Shown here: positions 31,931-41,974 of the stretch, in pieces | Numbering within the stretch: the first letter of the stretch is position 1 | Layout of the letters: each line of letters starts with the position of its first letter | Assembly: GCA_039583875.1 (NCBI GenBank) | Contig: CM077147.1 | Span: forward strand, 106,810,124-106,874,123 | Direction: 5' to 3' | From: Platanthera guangdongensis | Taxonomy: Eukaryota; Streptophyta; Magnoliopsida; Asparagales; Orchidaceae | Length of the DNA: 64,000 nt | Translations under genes and position numbers: made by a program | The notes under the pieces: model-generated | Told to the model about the DNA's origin: nothing | What the model saw: only the letters and a program-made list of their open reading frames with translations | Databases searched by the model: none

Positions 31931-33931
31931 CTAGTTAGTTTGCATCCTAACAAAGCTACCTGCAGGATTTCCAATAGGCAGTTTGCTACTCACTTTGGCA
32001 CTAGCATTGTGCCAACAGTTCATTGCAAAGTGGCCTACCTTGCCACAGCACCAACACTCAAACTTATTGTACCTTTGCTTAGGTACTGTCTTTGTTGTTT
32101 TATCTATAGCTGACTTGTTGAGAGTTGGGGCTTTGCCCTTGGACTTGGACTTGGACTGAACAGTCCTTGCAGGTCTAGTAAATCCCAGTCCAGCTTTACC
32201 TTTGTGATGAACAAATTCATCAATTAAGGGTAGAACTGACTTAGGTTTAGAAAACCTAGCAACTAAGTCTTTCTCCTTCTGAAGATTAATCTCCAGACTC
32301 TTAATTTGATCATTCTTAAATGATATAGTGTCCATCTGAATCACAGTAATGTGCTTCAGTCTGGCTATCTCATTAAGCTTTTGATCAAACAACTTCTCAA
32401 AATCAGTTGCAGCAGCTTTGAGATTAGCAATTTCCTTTGCCTGACTTTTGGCTAGGGACTTTCTCTTCTTATAAGCTTGCAACAGAACTTTATATTCATC
32501 TATCAACTGATGAATATCCTCTTCAGACTCAGATGCACTCTCATCATTTGATGATGATGAATCTGATTCCGTACTGGAACAAGAAATTGAACTAAAAGAA
32601 CAATGTTGTACCTTACTAGGTCCTGGCTGCTCCAGGATTTTGTCACTTTCTATCAATGCCATTAGTCCTTGACACTGACTGTCCTCTTGTTCATATATAG
32701 AGTTCATGATCTGAATGAACTCTTCTTCTTCTTCCTCAGCAAACAGTCCTATATATGCCTCAGCATCTGACTCAGTTTCTGATGAAGAAATATCTGACAG
32801 GCTTTTGTCCTTTTTGGCAACAAAAGACTTTTCCTTCTTGCCCTTGTATTGAGTCCTTTTCTTGTCACTACGATCCTTCCTTTTTTCTGGACAATCTGCA
32901 ACAACATGGCCTTGTCTATTACAGCAATAACATACTATTTTTGAAAGAGTTGCCTTGCTAGACTTGGTCTTTTTCCTGTCTTTCTTTAAAGACTTTTTAT
33001 TCTGATAATAGTCTTCTTTTCCCTGTGAAGTAGATGGCCTTGTCCTCCACTGTTTCTTCTTTAAGAACTTCTGGAAATGTCTTGTGAAGGCAGCAAATTC
33101 CTCATCACTTTCACTGCTTTCAGACTTTCTACTTGCTGACTCATCTGACTCAGTTTCAGCAACCTTTGGAGGTGGAGTTGGTGACTTACTTCTGTACTTT
33201 CTGGGGGCTTCTGTTTTGAAGGCCACTGTCCTTTCTTTATGTTCACTTATTATTGATTTTTCCTCTTCTTTCCTCACCATTAACTGCATTTCATAGGACA
33301 GCAGTTTGCCAAACAGTGTTGGTGGAGGAATTTCTGCTAACTTTGTCATTTCCCTAATGTCACAGATCTTGGTGTCCCAATCTTTTGTTAGGGACCTTAG
33401 AAACTTATCATTGAGTTCATAATTACTGAACTCTCTGCTATAGGACATGAGCTCATTCACAATCCTATAGAACTTCTTATAGCATTCAGTTATGCTATCA
33501 GCCTTACCTTGTCTAAAACTTTCATATTCTTGATTTAGCAAGGATTTTCTGTCTTGCCTTACTTCTTCAGAACCCTCCATATACACAATAAGAGTATCCC
33601 ACATCTCTTTAGCTGTCTTACAGTGTATCAAATTCTGAAAAGTTGCATCATCTATGACACTCACTATGATGTTTTGAGCCCTCTTATCCATAGTGGCTAG
33701 AACAATTTCATCCTTTGTCATTTCAGAAAAATCCTTAGGTGTTCTCTGATTTGCATCTAAGACTGACACCTTCATGGGCACATATGACCCTTCTTTCACT
33801 GTGATATAAATCCTAGGGTCTGAGGCTTCCATAAACAGTCTCACCCTTTCCTTCCAGATACCAAAGATCTCTTTTCTACATATGGGTAACTTCATGGATC
33901 CCAATTCCTTGTGATTCTCAGTGGAACCCAT
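31931..33931 (-). CDS. gag: Sirevirus A Gag
   Basis: 666 codons, uninterrupted, starting MGSTENHKELGSMKLP. N-terminal UBN2-type Gag domain (IWKERVRLFMEASDP, KTAKEMWDTLIVYM). A Ser/Glu-rich middle. Two CCHC knuckles: CYCCNRQGHVVADC near residue 330 and CWCCGKVGHFAMNC near 636. A long coiled coil sits between them (KEIANLKAAATDFEKLFDQ). Gag and pol share a frame but are separated by a TAG at 31928-31930 and a TAA near 31886. It is unclear how Pol would be made. The long Gag is typical of Sireviruses. Confidence 0.94.
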   Translation of the reverse strand: MGSTENHKELGSMKLPICRKEIFGIWKERVRLFMEASDPRIYITVKEGSYVPMKVSVLDANQRTPKDFSEMTKDEIVLATMDKRAQNIIVSVIDDATFQNLIHCKTAKEMWDTLIVYMEGSEEVRQDRKSLLNQEYESFRQGKADSITECYKKFYRIVNELMSYSREFSNYELNDKFLRSLTKDWDTKICDIREMTKLAEIPPPTLFGKLLSYEMQLMVRKEEEKSIISEHKERTVAFKTEAPRKYRSKSPTPPPKVAETESDESASRKSESSESDEEFAAFTRHFQKFLKKKQWRTRPSTSQGKEDYYQNKKSLKKDRKKTKSSKATLSKIVCYCCNRQGHVVADCPEKRKDRSDKKRTQYKGKKEKSFVAKKDKSLSDISSSETESDAEAYIGLFAEEEEEEFIQIMNSIYEQEDSQCQGLMALIESDKILEQPGPSKVQHCSFSSISCSSTESDSSSSNDESASESEEDIHQLIDEYKVLLQAYKKRKSLAKSQAKEIANLKAAATDFEKLFDQKLNEIARLKHITVIQMDTISFKNDQIKSLEINLQKEKDLVARFSKPKSVLPLIDEFVHHKGKAGLGFTRPARTVQSKSKSKGKAPTLNKSAIDKTTKTVPKQRYNKFECWCCGKVGHFAMNCWHNASAKVSSKLPIGNPAGSFVRMQTN

Positions 33932-34022
33932 GGTTCTTGATTTTCTTGATTCTATAATTGACTTAGACTGAATCTGCCAACAGGATCTACTCAGACAGTT
34001 ATGTCCCTTTTTGAGTAACCTG

Positions 34023-34034
34023 GCTCTGATACCA
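34023..34034 (-). other. Primer binding site of Sirevirus A
   Basis: + strand GCTCTGATACCA, which is TGGTATCAGAGC on the - strand, two bases from the 5' LTR end. Perfect plant initiator tRNA-Met match. Confidence 0.95.
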
Positions 34035-35345
34035 CTTGAAAGATATTGTACCTAAACACCTAGAGGGGGGGGGGGGGGTGAATAGGTGACTTGAATCTTT
34101 TTAACTTTTTAAGGCAGCAATCAGATTTTATCTCAGAGTTATATCTATTTGTACACAGCAATCACACAGCAATCACAAAATATCACAGCACACAGTAGAC
34201 ACACAGTTTTATAGTGGTTCCCCAAGGTTTGGGTACATCCACTTTCCACCTTCGCCTATCTAGCAGTGTACTAGATTCGGCCAAACTCCTCCACTATCTC
34301 AGAACCCAAAACAGGTTCCTACACCTCAGGCCCAAGGCCCTACAACTCAGCTTCTTCACAAAGCCTACACTCAGCCACCAAGGCCTACACTCAGCCACCA
34401 AGGCCTACACTCAGCCACCAAGGCCTACACTCAGAGATTTCAATCTCTTACACTCAGGCACTCAAGCCCTACACTCAGCCTTTATAATTACAGGCTTACA
34501 AGACTCAGATCCCTAAGGATCCTACAAGATAAAATGAATACAAATATTGTAACTCAACAACTTAGAGTAAAGAGAGAAGTGTTGTGAGTTTCTTGATGAG
34601 TTCTTGGAAGAACTCAGCTGAAATCAATCTGACTTGGCTTTCTTCAAAGCTTCTTGAATGTATAACTCAATAAGATTGACCTCTTCTGCAGTTGATCCTT
34701 GATCTCTGCTACTTAAGATTCAGAATAAATCTGAACCCTTCTTCTCAGTCTGGTTCCAATGACTGATTTCTTGGATGGAGCTCTCTCTCTCCAACTTCTT
34801 AGATCTTCACTAGATTCTTCAAGGAATAGCTAGATCTTCTTTGTATATTGATCACTTGTACTTGTGTTCAATCAACAACTTCAACCACTTTCTGTAGACA
34901 GCATAAGCCTATTTATAGGCCTTCTTCATGGTAACCGGCTGGTCCAGTTCATAACTGAATTCTGACAACTCGGACATGTGCAGTAGACCGGCTGGAATGG
35001 CAGCTGTCAAGTCATCCAGTCAGTTCTTGAAAACTCTGTAACTGTCTGAAAGTGTCGAGACTTTCTGTCTTTAAGTGTCGACACTTATAGACCAAGTGTC
35101 GACACAAGTTGTCTAAGTGTCGACACTAGCCTACAAGGTGTCGACACAACTCCTTGTGTTGTAGATTTTGTATCTCGACACTGCTTCTTCTTCATGTGTC
35201 GACACTGAAATTGAGTCTCGACACAAGTACTTGTACTTCAGTATATTGCTGAATTCTTGTAAGTGTCGACACATCTCCTTTGTGTCGACACATCTTCATG
35301 TGTTGAATCTATTAAGTGTCGACACTTCTTCTTGGTGTCGACACA

Positions 35346-37317
35346 TGTAACGCCCCGAATTTTGTGTGCGAGTCGGTCGCGGAAAAAGAGTTTTTGGTGC
35401 CTGTAGGGGTACACGGCCTAGGACACGGGCGTGTCCAAGGCCGTGTCTGGCTGGTGATTTTTGGCCGTTTCCAACCCGAGAAGGACACGGCCGGGAACAC
35501 GGCCGGATGACACGGGCGTGTCATCCGACACGGGCGTGTGCCAACCCGTGTCCAGACCCGTGTCCTGAGGGGTCGTGTCCGTTGCCGTGGCGGTTATGCG
35601 TGACACGCCCTCGAACACGGGCGTGTCGAGGAACCCGACACGGGCGTGTCAGGTCAGACACGGGCGTGTCTTGGCCCGTGTGCGTTTCCCCGTTCGACGA
35701 TCGTGCCTGGATCGAGGCACACGGCCTTGGACACGGCCGTGTGCCAAGCCGTGTGCGGCCCAGTTCTGGGGAATTTTGTGCAGATCCGAGCCGTTCATTT
35801 TCTTTAATTTAGATCTGACGGCCCAGATTAGTTTAGGCTCTGTTAAGGCCGGGAATAGGGAGTTATTCCCTCATTTTCTCTCCAAAATTCTCCCCTTCCA
35901 AAGTGAGAGAGGAGAGGAAGAAGAAGGAGGTTTCCGGCCGCCGGCGGAGCATCGGAGCGCCATTTCGAAATCGGAGAGCGGATCCGTGGAGGGAAAGTCA
36001 TTGCGAAGAGTTCTAACCGCGTAGTTTTTCCATGGCGCCAAAACGGACTACAAGGGTAACGATTCTCAACTCGAGCGCTTGAATCTCTTTCTTTCTGCAT
36101 AAGGAATCCCGCTCCCGCGAGTATGCGGTGAGTGCGTGGTGTTCCTTGGGGTTGACGGGAATAGTCCCCCGTGTGTTGCATGTAGAGCCCGGAATCGTAA
36201 GTACGGGCATAGGCATTGTGTGTGAAGCCTACCCGGACGTGTTTTGTCTGGATCGGTGATGTTGCATTTGATATGGTTTTGCCGGAGAAGACTCCGTGCT
36301 TTGGATTTTTCGGGTTTCTACGCGGTAGATTGCAGCAGGGATCCTTGAAGGTTAGCTTCAAGGCGCACCCGGAAAACTGAGCGGAAACGTGTTCTGCTAA
36401 CCTGGCGGTCTGGGAACCGGCCTTGATCATAACTGGGTTATGAGATTGTTTTGGGAAATTTGGGATCCGAGAGAAGCTTGGCCCGCGCAAAGTTCCTTAA
36501 ATTGGACATGCGGCGTGAGCAACGGGCAAGTGGAATTGGACCTAGGCTATGTGGTTCGGTGCGAGAGACCCGAAGACGGGGACTGGCCGTTGGCATAGTT
36601 GGAGCCTTAGACGGTGGTCAGAAAGGCTAAATGCTCACATGTTGTTGCCATCCTAGGGGTGGTGGTGGATGCACTGATGGGTCAGGGTCCACCATGAATG
36701 TGCCCTGAGTGCACGGGGTGTTTGGCCGTGCGAGCCTACACCTGTGGCGAATTATAATTGCGCTATATATATATTGTTGGCTAAAGTTTTGCAGGGAAAG
36801 AGCACCGCCGTCCCGAGTAAGGGGCGGGGTCGTTATAATTTGGTCGGCTTTTAGCTGACCGTTGCTTTATTTGCCACCGTGCGGTGGTATGTGCTTGCAG
36901 GTGCTGCGGAGCCGAGCGCCAAATAGCGGGCTGGAGCCCATGTTGCTGTGATGGCCCTAGAAGGCCGTAGAATAGTTGTTTTTACATTTCTCATGTGTGG
37001 CCGGCCTGCGAGCCGATGTATGTAAGACATGTTATATTTATGAACATTTGTAAGGCCATAAGGCCATGTACCTGTTTCAGTGTATTTGGGGTTTCATTCC
37101 TGTTGTTGTAGCTGTGGACATTCATATTGATGGAATTAATTTTGGGTTCTTTCAACTTTAAAATCTTCCGCTAGAATGCTCTGTGATTAGGACGAGTAGT
37201 CTTAATTAGATGGTTTGATTTATTCATTTAGTAACCCTTCCGACTGTCTGTGGTATATGGCGTCGGGTTCCAGCTGGACCTTCTGTTATATGCCATGCGA
37301 CGGATGGGGGTGTTACA
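35346..37317 (+). repeat. 5' LTR of F
   Basis: 1972 bp. GACACGGGCGTGTC-type inverted repeats cluster at 35411-35756. A CTATATATATATTG string lies near 36763, and the LTR ends GGGGGTGTTACA. Confidence 0.96.
35411..35756 (+). repeat. GACACGGGCGTGTC inverted-repeat array in the LTR of F
   Basis: About fifteen variants of GACACGGGCGTGTC or ACACGGCCGTGT, often with GGCC or CCGTGT flanks. The arms GACACG / CGTGTC surround GG or a zero-base gap. The 3' LTR has the same block at 42040-42385. Confidence 0.92.
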
Positions 37318-37320
37318 ATT

Positions 37321-37332
37321 TGGTATCAGACT
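37321..37332 (+). other. Primer binding site of F
   Basis: TGGTATCAGACT, three bases after the LTR. It is the tRNA-Met-type site with the final bases changed from GC to CT, as also seen in LTRs J and I of this window. Confidence 0.85.
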
Positions 37333-37541
37333 TCTGGTTACGGTCATGCTTAAATGAATTCGTGGGCGAATTCTTTTAAGGGGTGGTGAGCACATGTGTG
37401 CGTCATCGTTATAACATTAAAAAGAACCCATGAATGTCCACTTAGGAATGAAAAATACTCGTGGTTGAGGAACCTGCGCGTTCCTATAATTGCTTTTTGC
37501 AATTTTGTTTGGTCACTTATTGGTGTTTTGTATGACTATAG

Positions 37542-38492
37542 GTGACCGGGAGTGGCGTAGAGCCGACAGAACATCTGGTTTCTGAGGATTATATTGCACC
37601 CAGTGGCGCGCTTGATACCCCTCTTTCGTTAGAAACCATAAGAAGGATCGTTGAAGTGGTGCTCGCTGTGACTAGTGCACAGCAAGGAAGCAATGTGCAA
37701 CCTCTTGTCCCCGAGATGACTTCAATGTCGGGTGGTGTGTTGAATCAAATGACATTTAGGAGGCCATCAGGTCAGCCGTTGAATATGTGCTTGGTGCAGG
37801 GTACGCACTCAGTTGATGAGTATTTGCAGGCATTCCTTTTGATAAGCCGCTACCCATGCTTTGAGTTGGAGAACGAGAGGTCTATAGTCGATAGATTCTA
37901 TAGTGGTCTACGTGACGAACTACGAATTCCACTTCTAGGACCAAAACTAATGGGATTCCGAGCCTTGGTAGAGTCGGCCAGATCTTTGGAAGTGGAAATG
38001 GAAAAAATTCACCAGATACCAGTGAGTAGGGTATCGAACTCTGCAATTCCTATGAGGGGTGCATCTTGCAAAATGCTGAAGAAGAAGGTTAGATCATCGA
38101 CTAGCAAGGTTGCTTACAACTGTCATACTTGTGGAAAGAAAGGACACTTTGCCCGAGAATGTTGGGATGGTGCTCAGAAGATTAAGGAAGCTATGTCAGG
38201 AGCAGGTGAGGACTCTGGTACTAAGAAACCACAGTTCAAAGGGCCAAGTTCAAAGTCCGATGTCCGCAGTTGGAATAAGAAGCTGAAGACTTCGAACTCA
38301 GCCCCTTCTTCTGGTGCGTCGGGAGCAACTACAAGTCGAGTCCCAAGAGCTTGCTATATCTGCGAAAAAGTGGGACATTTTGCACGTGAGTGTTGGAGTG
38401 GACGTGCAAAGTCCGAAAGGAAGTCTGAAGAGTACAAGCTTGGTCAGCAAGAGGACAGAAAGCAAGCAGACGTGGTGACAGGTAAGGTTTAA
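37542..38492 (+). CDS. gag: Gag of chromovirus F, shortened
   Basis: 316 codons. The capsid-like part is short: MTFRRPSGQPLNMCLVQGTH, then VDEYLQAFLLISRYPCF and ENERSIVDRFYSGLRDELRIPL, but the usual earlier capsid segment is missing between residues ~75 and 90. Two CCHC knuckles are intact: CHTCGKKGHFARECW near residue 196 and CYICEKVGHFARECW near 270. A second knuckle this similar to the first suggests an internal duplication. Confidence 0.85.
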   Translation: MTGSGVEPTEHLVSEDYIAPSGALDTPLSLETIRRIVEVVLAVTSAQQGSNVQPLVPEMTSMSGGVLNQMTFRRPSGQPLNMCLVQGTHSVDEYLQAFLLISRYPCFELENERSIVDRFYSGLRDELRIPLLGPKLMGFRALVESARSLEVEMEKIHQIPVSRVSNSAIPMRGASCKMLKKKVRSSTSKVAYNCHTCGKKGHFARECWDGAQKIKEAMSGAGEDSGTKKPQFKGPSSKSDVRSWNKKLKTSNSAPSSGASGATTSRVPRACYICEKVGHFARECWSGRAKSERKSEEYKLGQQEDRKQADVVTGKV

Positions 38493-38499
38493 AATTCTA

Positions 38500-39016
38500 G
38501 CATTTAGCTTTAGACACTTGTAGTCTTTGTGCATGTTAACCTAGAACCGCTTGTGCTAAGCGTTGTTCTGAATTTCGTTTATCCGGCGCGAGCACCGTGC
38601 GTTAAAGGGGGCTTTGTGTCTCCGTTTGCCCAAAGGAATTGTATTACGTGTCGGAATATATCTTCCGATGGCAAAAGTCTTAATGGATGTGTTGTTGACT
38701 AGTAGTGCTCGATGCGCGCAGATGGAATCTGTTGCGTTTAGGTATGGATTGTGAGTCAAAAGTTTGATTTGCAGGCGTTGTTTCTACCGCTAGGAGAGTT
38801 CAACGTGATCTTTAGCATGGTCAGGCTCTCGGAGCAGCAGACATACGTTGATCGAAGTTGCTAGTGGGTCAGTTGAGAGCTAGTCATGAGGTGACTTTCG
38901 CGGGCATGAAGGGGTCGGGTAAGATTTTGATGTCAGCCCTTCAGGTGTTCCCGGCAGTTCGGTCTGGGGCAGAACTGTATGTCACTCTAGTGTAGACTTC
39001 GACGCCTAAACCTAGT
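38500..39016 (+). pseudogene. Decayed protease region of F
   Basis: No DTGA or DSGA active site can be read. Only a scrambled relic is visible near 38680-38740 (KVLMDV, then SSARCAQMESVAFRYG). There are stops in every frame. The loss would stop Gag-Pol processing in cis. Confidence 0.6.
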
Positions 39017-40093
39017 TTGGGCAACATCCCAGTTGTGTCCAAATATCCTGATGTGTTTCCAGATGATCTCCCAGGAGCCCCTCCTCAGTGGGAGATAGAC
39101 TTTACTATAGAGCTGGTACCGGGTGCCAAACCGGTGTCATGCTCCCCCTATCGGATAGCCCCAAGAGAAATGGCAGAGTTGAAGGTGCAACCGCAGGAGT
39201 TGCTAGAGCAAGGTTATGTGCGTCCAAGTTTGTCGCCTTGGAGCGCACCAGTTCTCTTTGTTAAGAAGAAAGATGGGAGCTTGTAGATTTATATCGATTA
39301 TCGGGAATTGAACAAACTTACGGAGAAGAACAAATATCCAATCCCGAGGATTGACGATCTATTTGATCAGTTGGTTGGGTCAACTGTATATTCGAAGTTA
39401 GATTTGAAGTCTGGTTACTATCAGTTGAGGATAAGGGAGAGCGACATTCCAAAGACAGCATTCAGTACGCGGTTTGGGCATTACGAGTTCACGGTTATGC
39501 CGTTTGGGTTGACGAATGCTCCATCCGTGTTTATGGATCTGATGAATAGGACGTTCAGAGAATACTTGGATCAGTTTGTGATAGTATTCATCGATGATAT
39601 CCTGGTGTATTCGCGGTGCGAGGAGGATCATTACAAGCATTTACACATGGTGTTGGAGACATTGAGGAAAAGTCAGTTGTATGCAAAGTTCTCCAAGTGT
39701 GAGTTCTGGTTATCCTCGATAGCGTTCCTTGGTCATGTTGTCAGTGGAGAAGGAATAGCTGTGGATCCGGCGAAGATAGTGGCGATACGGGAGTGGCCTA
39801 CTTTGACTACAGTGGCAGAGGTCCGGAGTTTTCTGGGGCTTGCTGGCTACTACAGGCGCTTCGTAGAGAACTTCTCGCGGATAGCACTACCACTCACGAC
39901 GTTGACAAGGAAGGATCAGAAGTTTGTGTGGTCTTCGGAGTGCGAACAGGCTTTTGTAGAGTTGAAGAGGCGGTTGACCACGGCGCCTATTTTATGTTCG
40001 CCAAGTGGTACCGAAGGGTTCGAGATTGATAGTGATGCTTCAGGCAGTGGTTTGGGCTGTGTTCTGCTACAGCATGGGAGAGTGATAGCTTAA
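39017..40093 (+). pseudogene. pol: Reverse transcriptase of F with two stops
   Basis: Starts [36 protein letters not shown] is followed by a TAG at 39284-39286 in the fingers. RT is then open: [53 protein letters not shown] and [10 protein letters not shown], with both catalytic Asp present. A TAA at 40091-40093 sits where relatives read VIAYASRQLK, and about seven codons are missing there. Confidence 0.9.
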
Positions 40094-40139
40094 GGTTCAC
40101 GAGAGGAATTATCCAGTCCACGACTTAGAGTTAGAGGCT

Positions 40140-40931
40140 GTGATTTTTGCTCTAAAGCTTTGGAGGCACTATCTGTACGGTGTGAAGGTAGATATTTACA
40201 CCGATCATAAGAGTTTGAAGTACCTATTGGATCAAAAGGATCTGAACATGAGGCAGAGGAGATGGATGGAGTTCTTAGGGGACTACACCTTCAAGATACA
40301 CTATGTGCCTGGGAAGGGAAATGTAGTGGCGGATGCGTCGAGTCGTAAGATTCCCGCACGAGCCAACTGGTTATCAGTGCATGATGAGAGATTGGTCCAA
40401 GAGTTGGAGGCATTGGAGATAACTTGTGTTGACAAGCAGTCTAGTGCCGAGGCGAAACTGTTTTGGACAGAGGTGCAGTGTGACCTAGCGGATAGAGTTC
40501 GGCGGGCTTTGGTTCAGGATAGCAGCATGAAGCAAATCCTAGATGGATCTTCGGATGGGTCAAATTCCCAGTTTGTGGGTGAAGATGGGTTGCTAAGGAA
40601 GGACGGTCGTCTATGCGTTCCTAGTGCGGATAATAGTCGGGAGGAGTTGATGTATGAGGCTCATCATACCAAATACTCAATCCACCCGGAAAGCACGAAG
40701 ATGTATAGAGACATGAAGAAATTATTCTGGTGGCCGGGTTTGAAGAAGGATGTGGCGCTTTATGTGGCCAAGTGTCGTACTTGTGCATTGGTGAAGGCGG
40801 AATGTCAGAAGCCCGGAGGTTTCTTGAAATCACTTCCTATCCCAGAATGGAAGTTTGACGATATATTTATGGATTCTGTGCACTGTTTGCCGAAGTCGCA
40901 GAAAGGAAATGATGCCTTTGGGTGGTCGTAG
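40140..40931 (+). CDS. RNase H end and integrase zinc finger of F
   Basis: 263 codons: [43 protein letters not shown] and ADASSRK close the RNase H (LSRK to SSRK). [19 protein letters not shown] and [16 protein letters not shown] form the HHCC finger, followed by [11 protein letters not shown], where the integrase's first Asp is expected. Ends by a one-base shift near 40920. Confidence 0.88.
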   Translation: MIFALKLWRHYLYGVKVDIYTDHKSLKYLLDQKDLNMRQRRWMEFLGDYTFKIHYVPGKGNVVADASSRKIPARANWLSVHDERLVQELEALEITCVDKQSSAEAKLFWTEVQCDLADRVRRALVQDSSMKQILDGSSDGSNSQFVGEDGLLRKDGRLCVPSADNSREELMYEAHHTKYSIHPESTKMYRDMKKLFWWPGLKKDVALYVAKCRTCALVKAECQKPGGFLKSLPIPEWKFDDIFMDSVHCLPKSQKGNDAFGWS

Positions 40932-41920
40932 ATAGATTGACAAAGGTGTCGCACTTTATCCCAGTGAGAAAGGAGGATCCAGTGGAAAAGTTAGCCAAAC
41001 TCTACGTGGATAATATTGTACGACTGCATGGTGTGCCTCGCAGTATTGTTAGTGATCGTGATGGACGCTTCACGTCAAATGACTGGAGGTTGGTGCATGG
41101 TCTGTTGGGTACTAAGCTAAAGTTCAGCACAGCCTTTCACCCACAGACAGGTGGCCAAACCGAGAGAGTCAACAGAACTATGGAGGACATGCTTCGCATG
41201 TGCGTCCTAGATTTCGGGAAGCATTGGGAGGATCACCTGTACATGGTGGAGTTTGCGTACAACAATAGCTTTCAGGCAAGCATTGGAATGGCGCCTTTCG
41301 AAGCTTTGTACGGGAGGAAGTGTCGTACGTCGTTGTCTTGGTTGGAGGCAGGCGAATCAAAGTTGTATAAACGTCAAGCGGTGGAAGATGCCACTTCAAT
41401 GATATGGACAATCCAGGAAAGGCTGAAGATAGCTCAGGATAGACAGTCAAAGTACTACAATGCCAAACATAGAAATGTGGAGTTCAACGTTGGCGACATG
41501 GTATATTTAAAAATCAAGCCGTTCAAGGGTGTATCGCGGGTTCGACGCTTGAAGAAGCTGAGTCCGAGATACCTTGGACCATTTGAAATCCTGGAGCGTG
41601 TTAGCGAGGCGGCGTATAGGTTGAAGCTGTCGACGGAGTTGAGTGGGCTGCATGACGTAGTCCACGTATCAGTGTTGCGTAAGGCAGTTCAGGAGGCTTC
41701 GCAGATCATTGCAGACGATCAGGTACCGGTTGATTATGAGTTAACAACAAGGGTCAGACCGGTACGAATTGAAGATGTTGCAGTCAAACGACTCCGCAAC
41801 AAGGAGGTCAGAATGGTTAAAGTCCGTTGGGATAATTGCGGACGTGAGGAGCTTTCTTGGGAGCGAGAGCAAGCTATGTTGGAGGAATACCCCGAGTTAT
41901 TCCACTCAGGTATCATTTAG
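40922..41920 (+). CDS. Integrase core and chromodomain-like tail of F
   Basis: 332 codons. [26 protein letters not shown] (second Asp), [20 protein letters not shown] (catalytic Glu), [33 protein letters not shown] (GPY/F) and then [19 protein letters not shown] with [18 protein letters not shown], the chromodomain position that targets integration to chromatin in chromoviruses. Ends 14 residues after WERE ([11 protein letters not shown]). Intact by eye. Confidence 0.92.
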   Translation: MVVDRLTKVSHFIPVRKEDPVEKLAKLYVDNIVRLHGVPRSIVSDRDGRFTSNDWRLVHGLLGTKLKFSTAFHPQTGGQTERVNRTMEDMLRMCVLDFGKHWEDHLYMVEFAYNNSFQASIGMAPFEALYGRKCRTSLSWLEAGESKLYKRQAVEDATSMIWTIQERLKIAQDRQSKYYNAKHRNVEFNVGDMVYLKIKPFKGVSRVRRLKKLSPRYLGPFEILERVSEAAYRLKLSTELSGLHDVVHVSVLRKAVQEASQIIADDQVPVDYELTTRVRPVRIEDVAVKRLRNKEVRMVKVRWDNCGREELSWEREQAMLEEYPELFHSGII

Positions 41921-41960
41921 CTTTCGTGTACCTTTGCTTAATTTCGGGACGAAATTCCTT

Positions 41961-41973
41961 AAGTGGGGGAGAT
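41961..41973 (+). other. Polypurine tract of F
   Basis: AAGTGGGGGAGAT, directly before the 3' LTR at 41975. The upstream TTCGGGACGAAATTCC is a common conserved block before this tract in Tekay-type elements. Confidence 0.88.
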
Positions 41974-41974
41974 T

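Noticed and set aside
31931..32020. An 83-bp GT...AG intron joining gag to pol in Sirevirus A
   Set aside because: Good donor and acceptor look-alikes, but removing it does not keep the reading frame.
35366..36024. ORFs in the LTR of F such as those reading Thr/Arg/Pro or Cys/His/Gly repeats, also at 41995-42653
   Set aside because: They are translations of the GACACGGGCGTGTC repeats and of LTR sequence, appear in several frames on both strands, and match no family.
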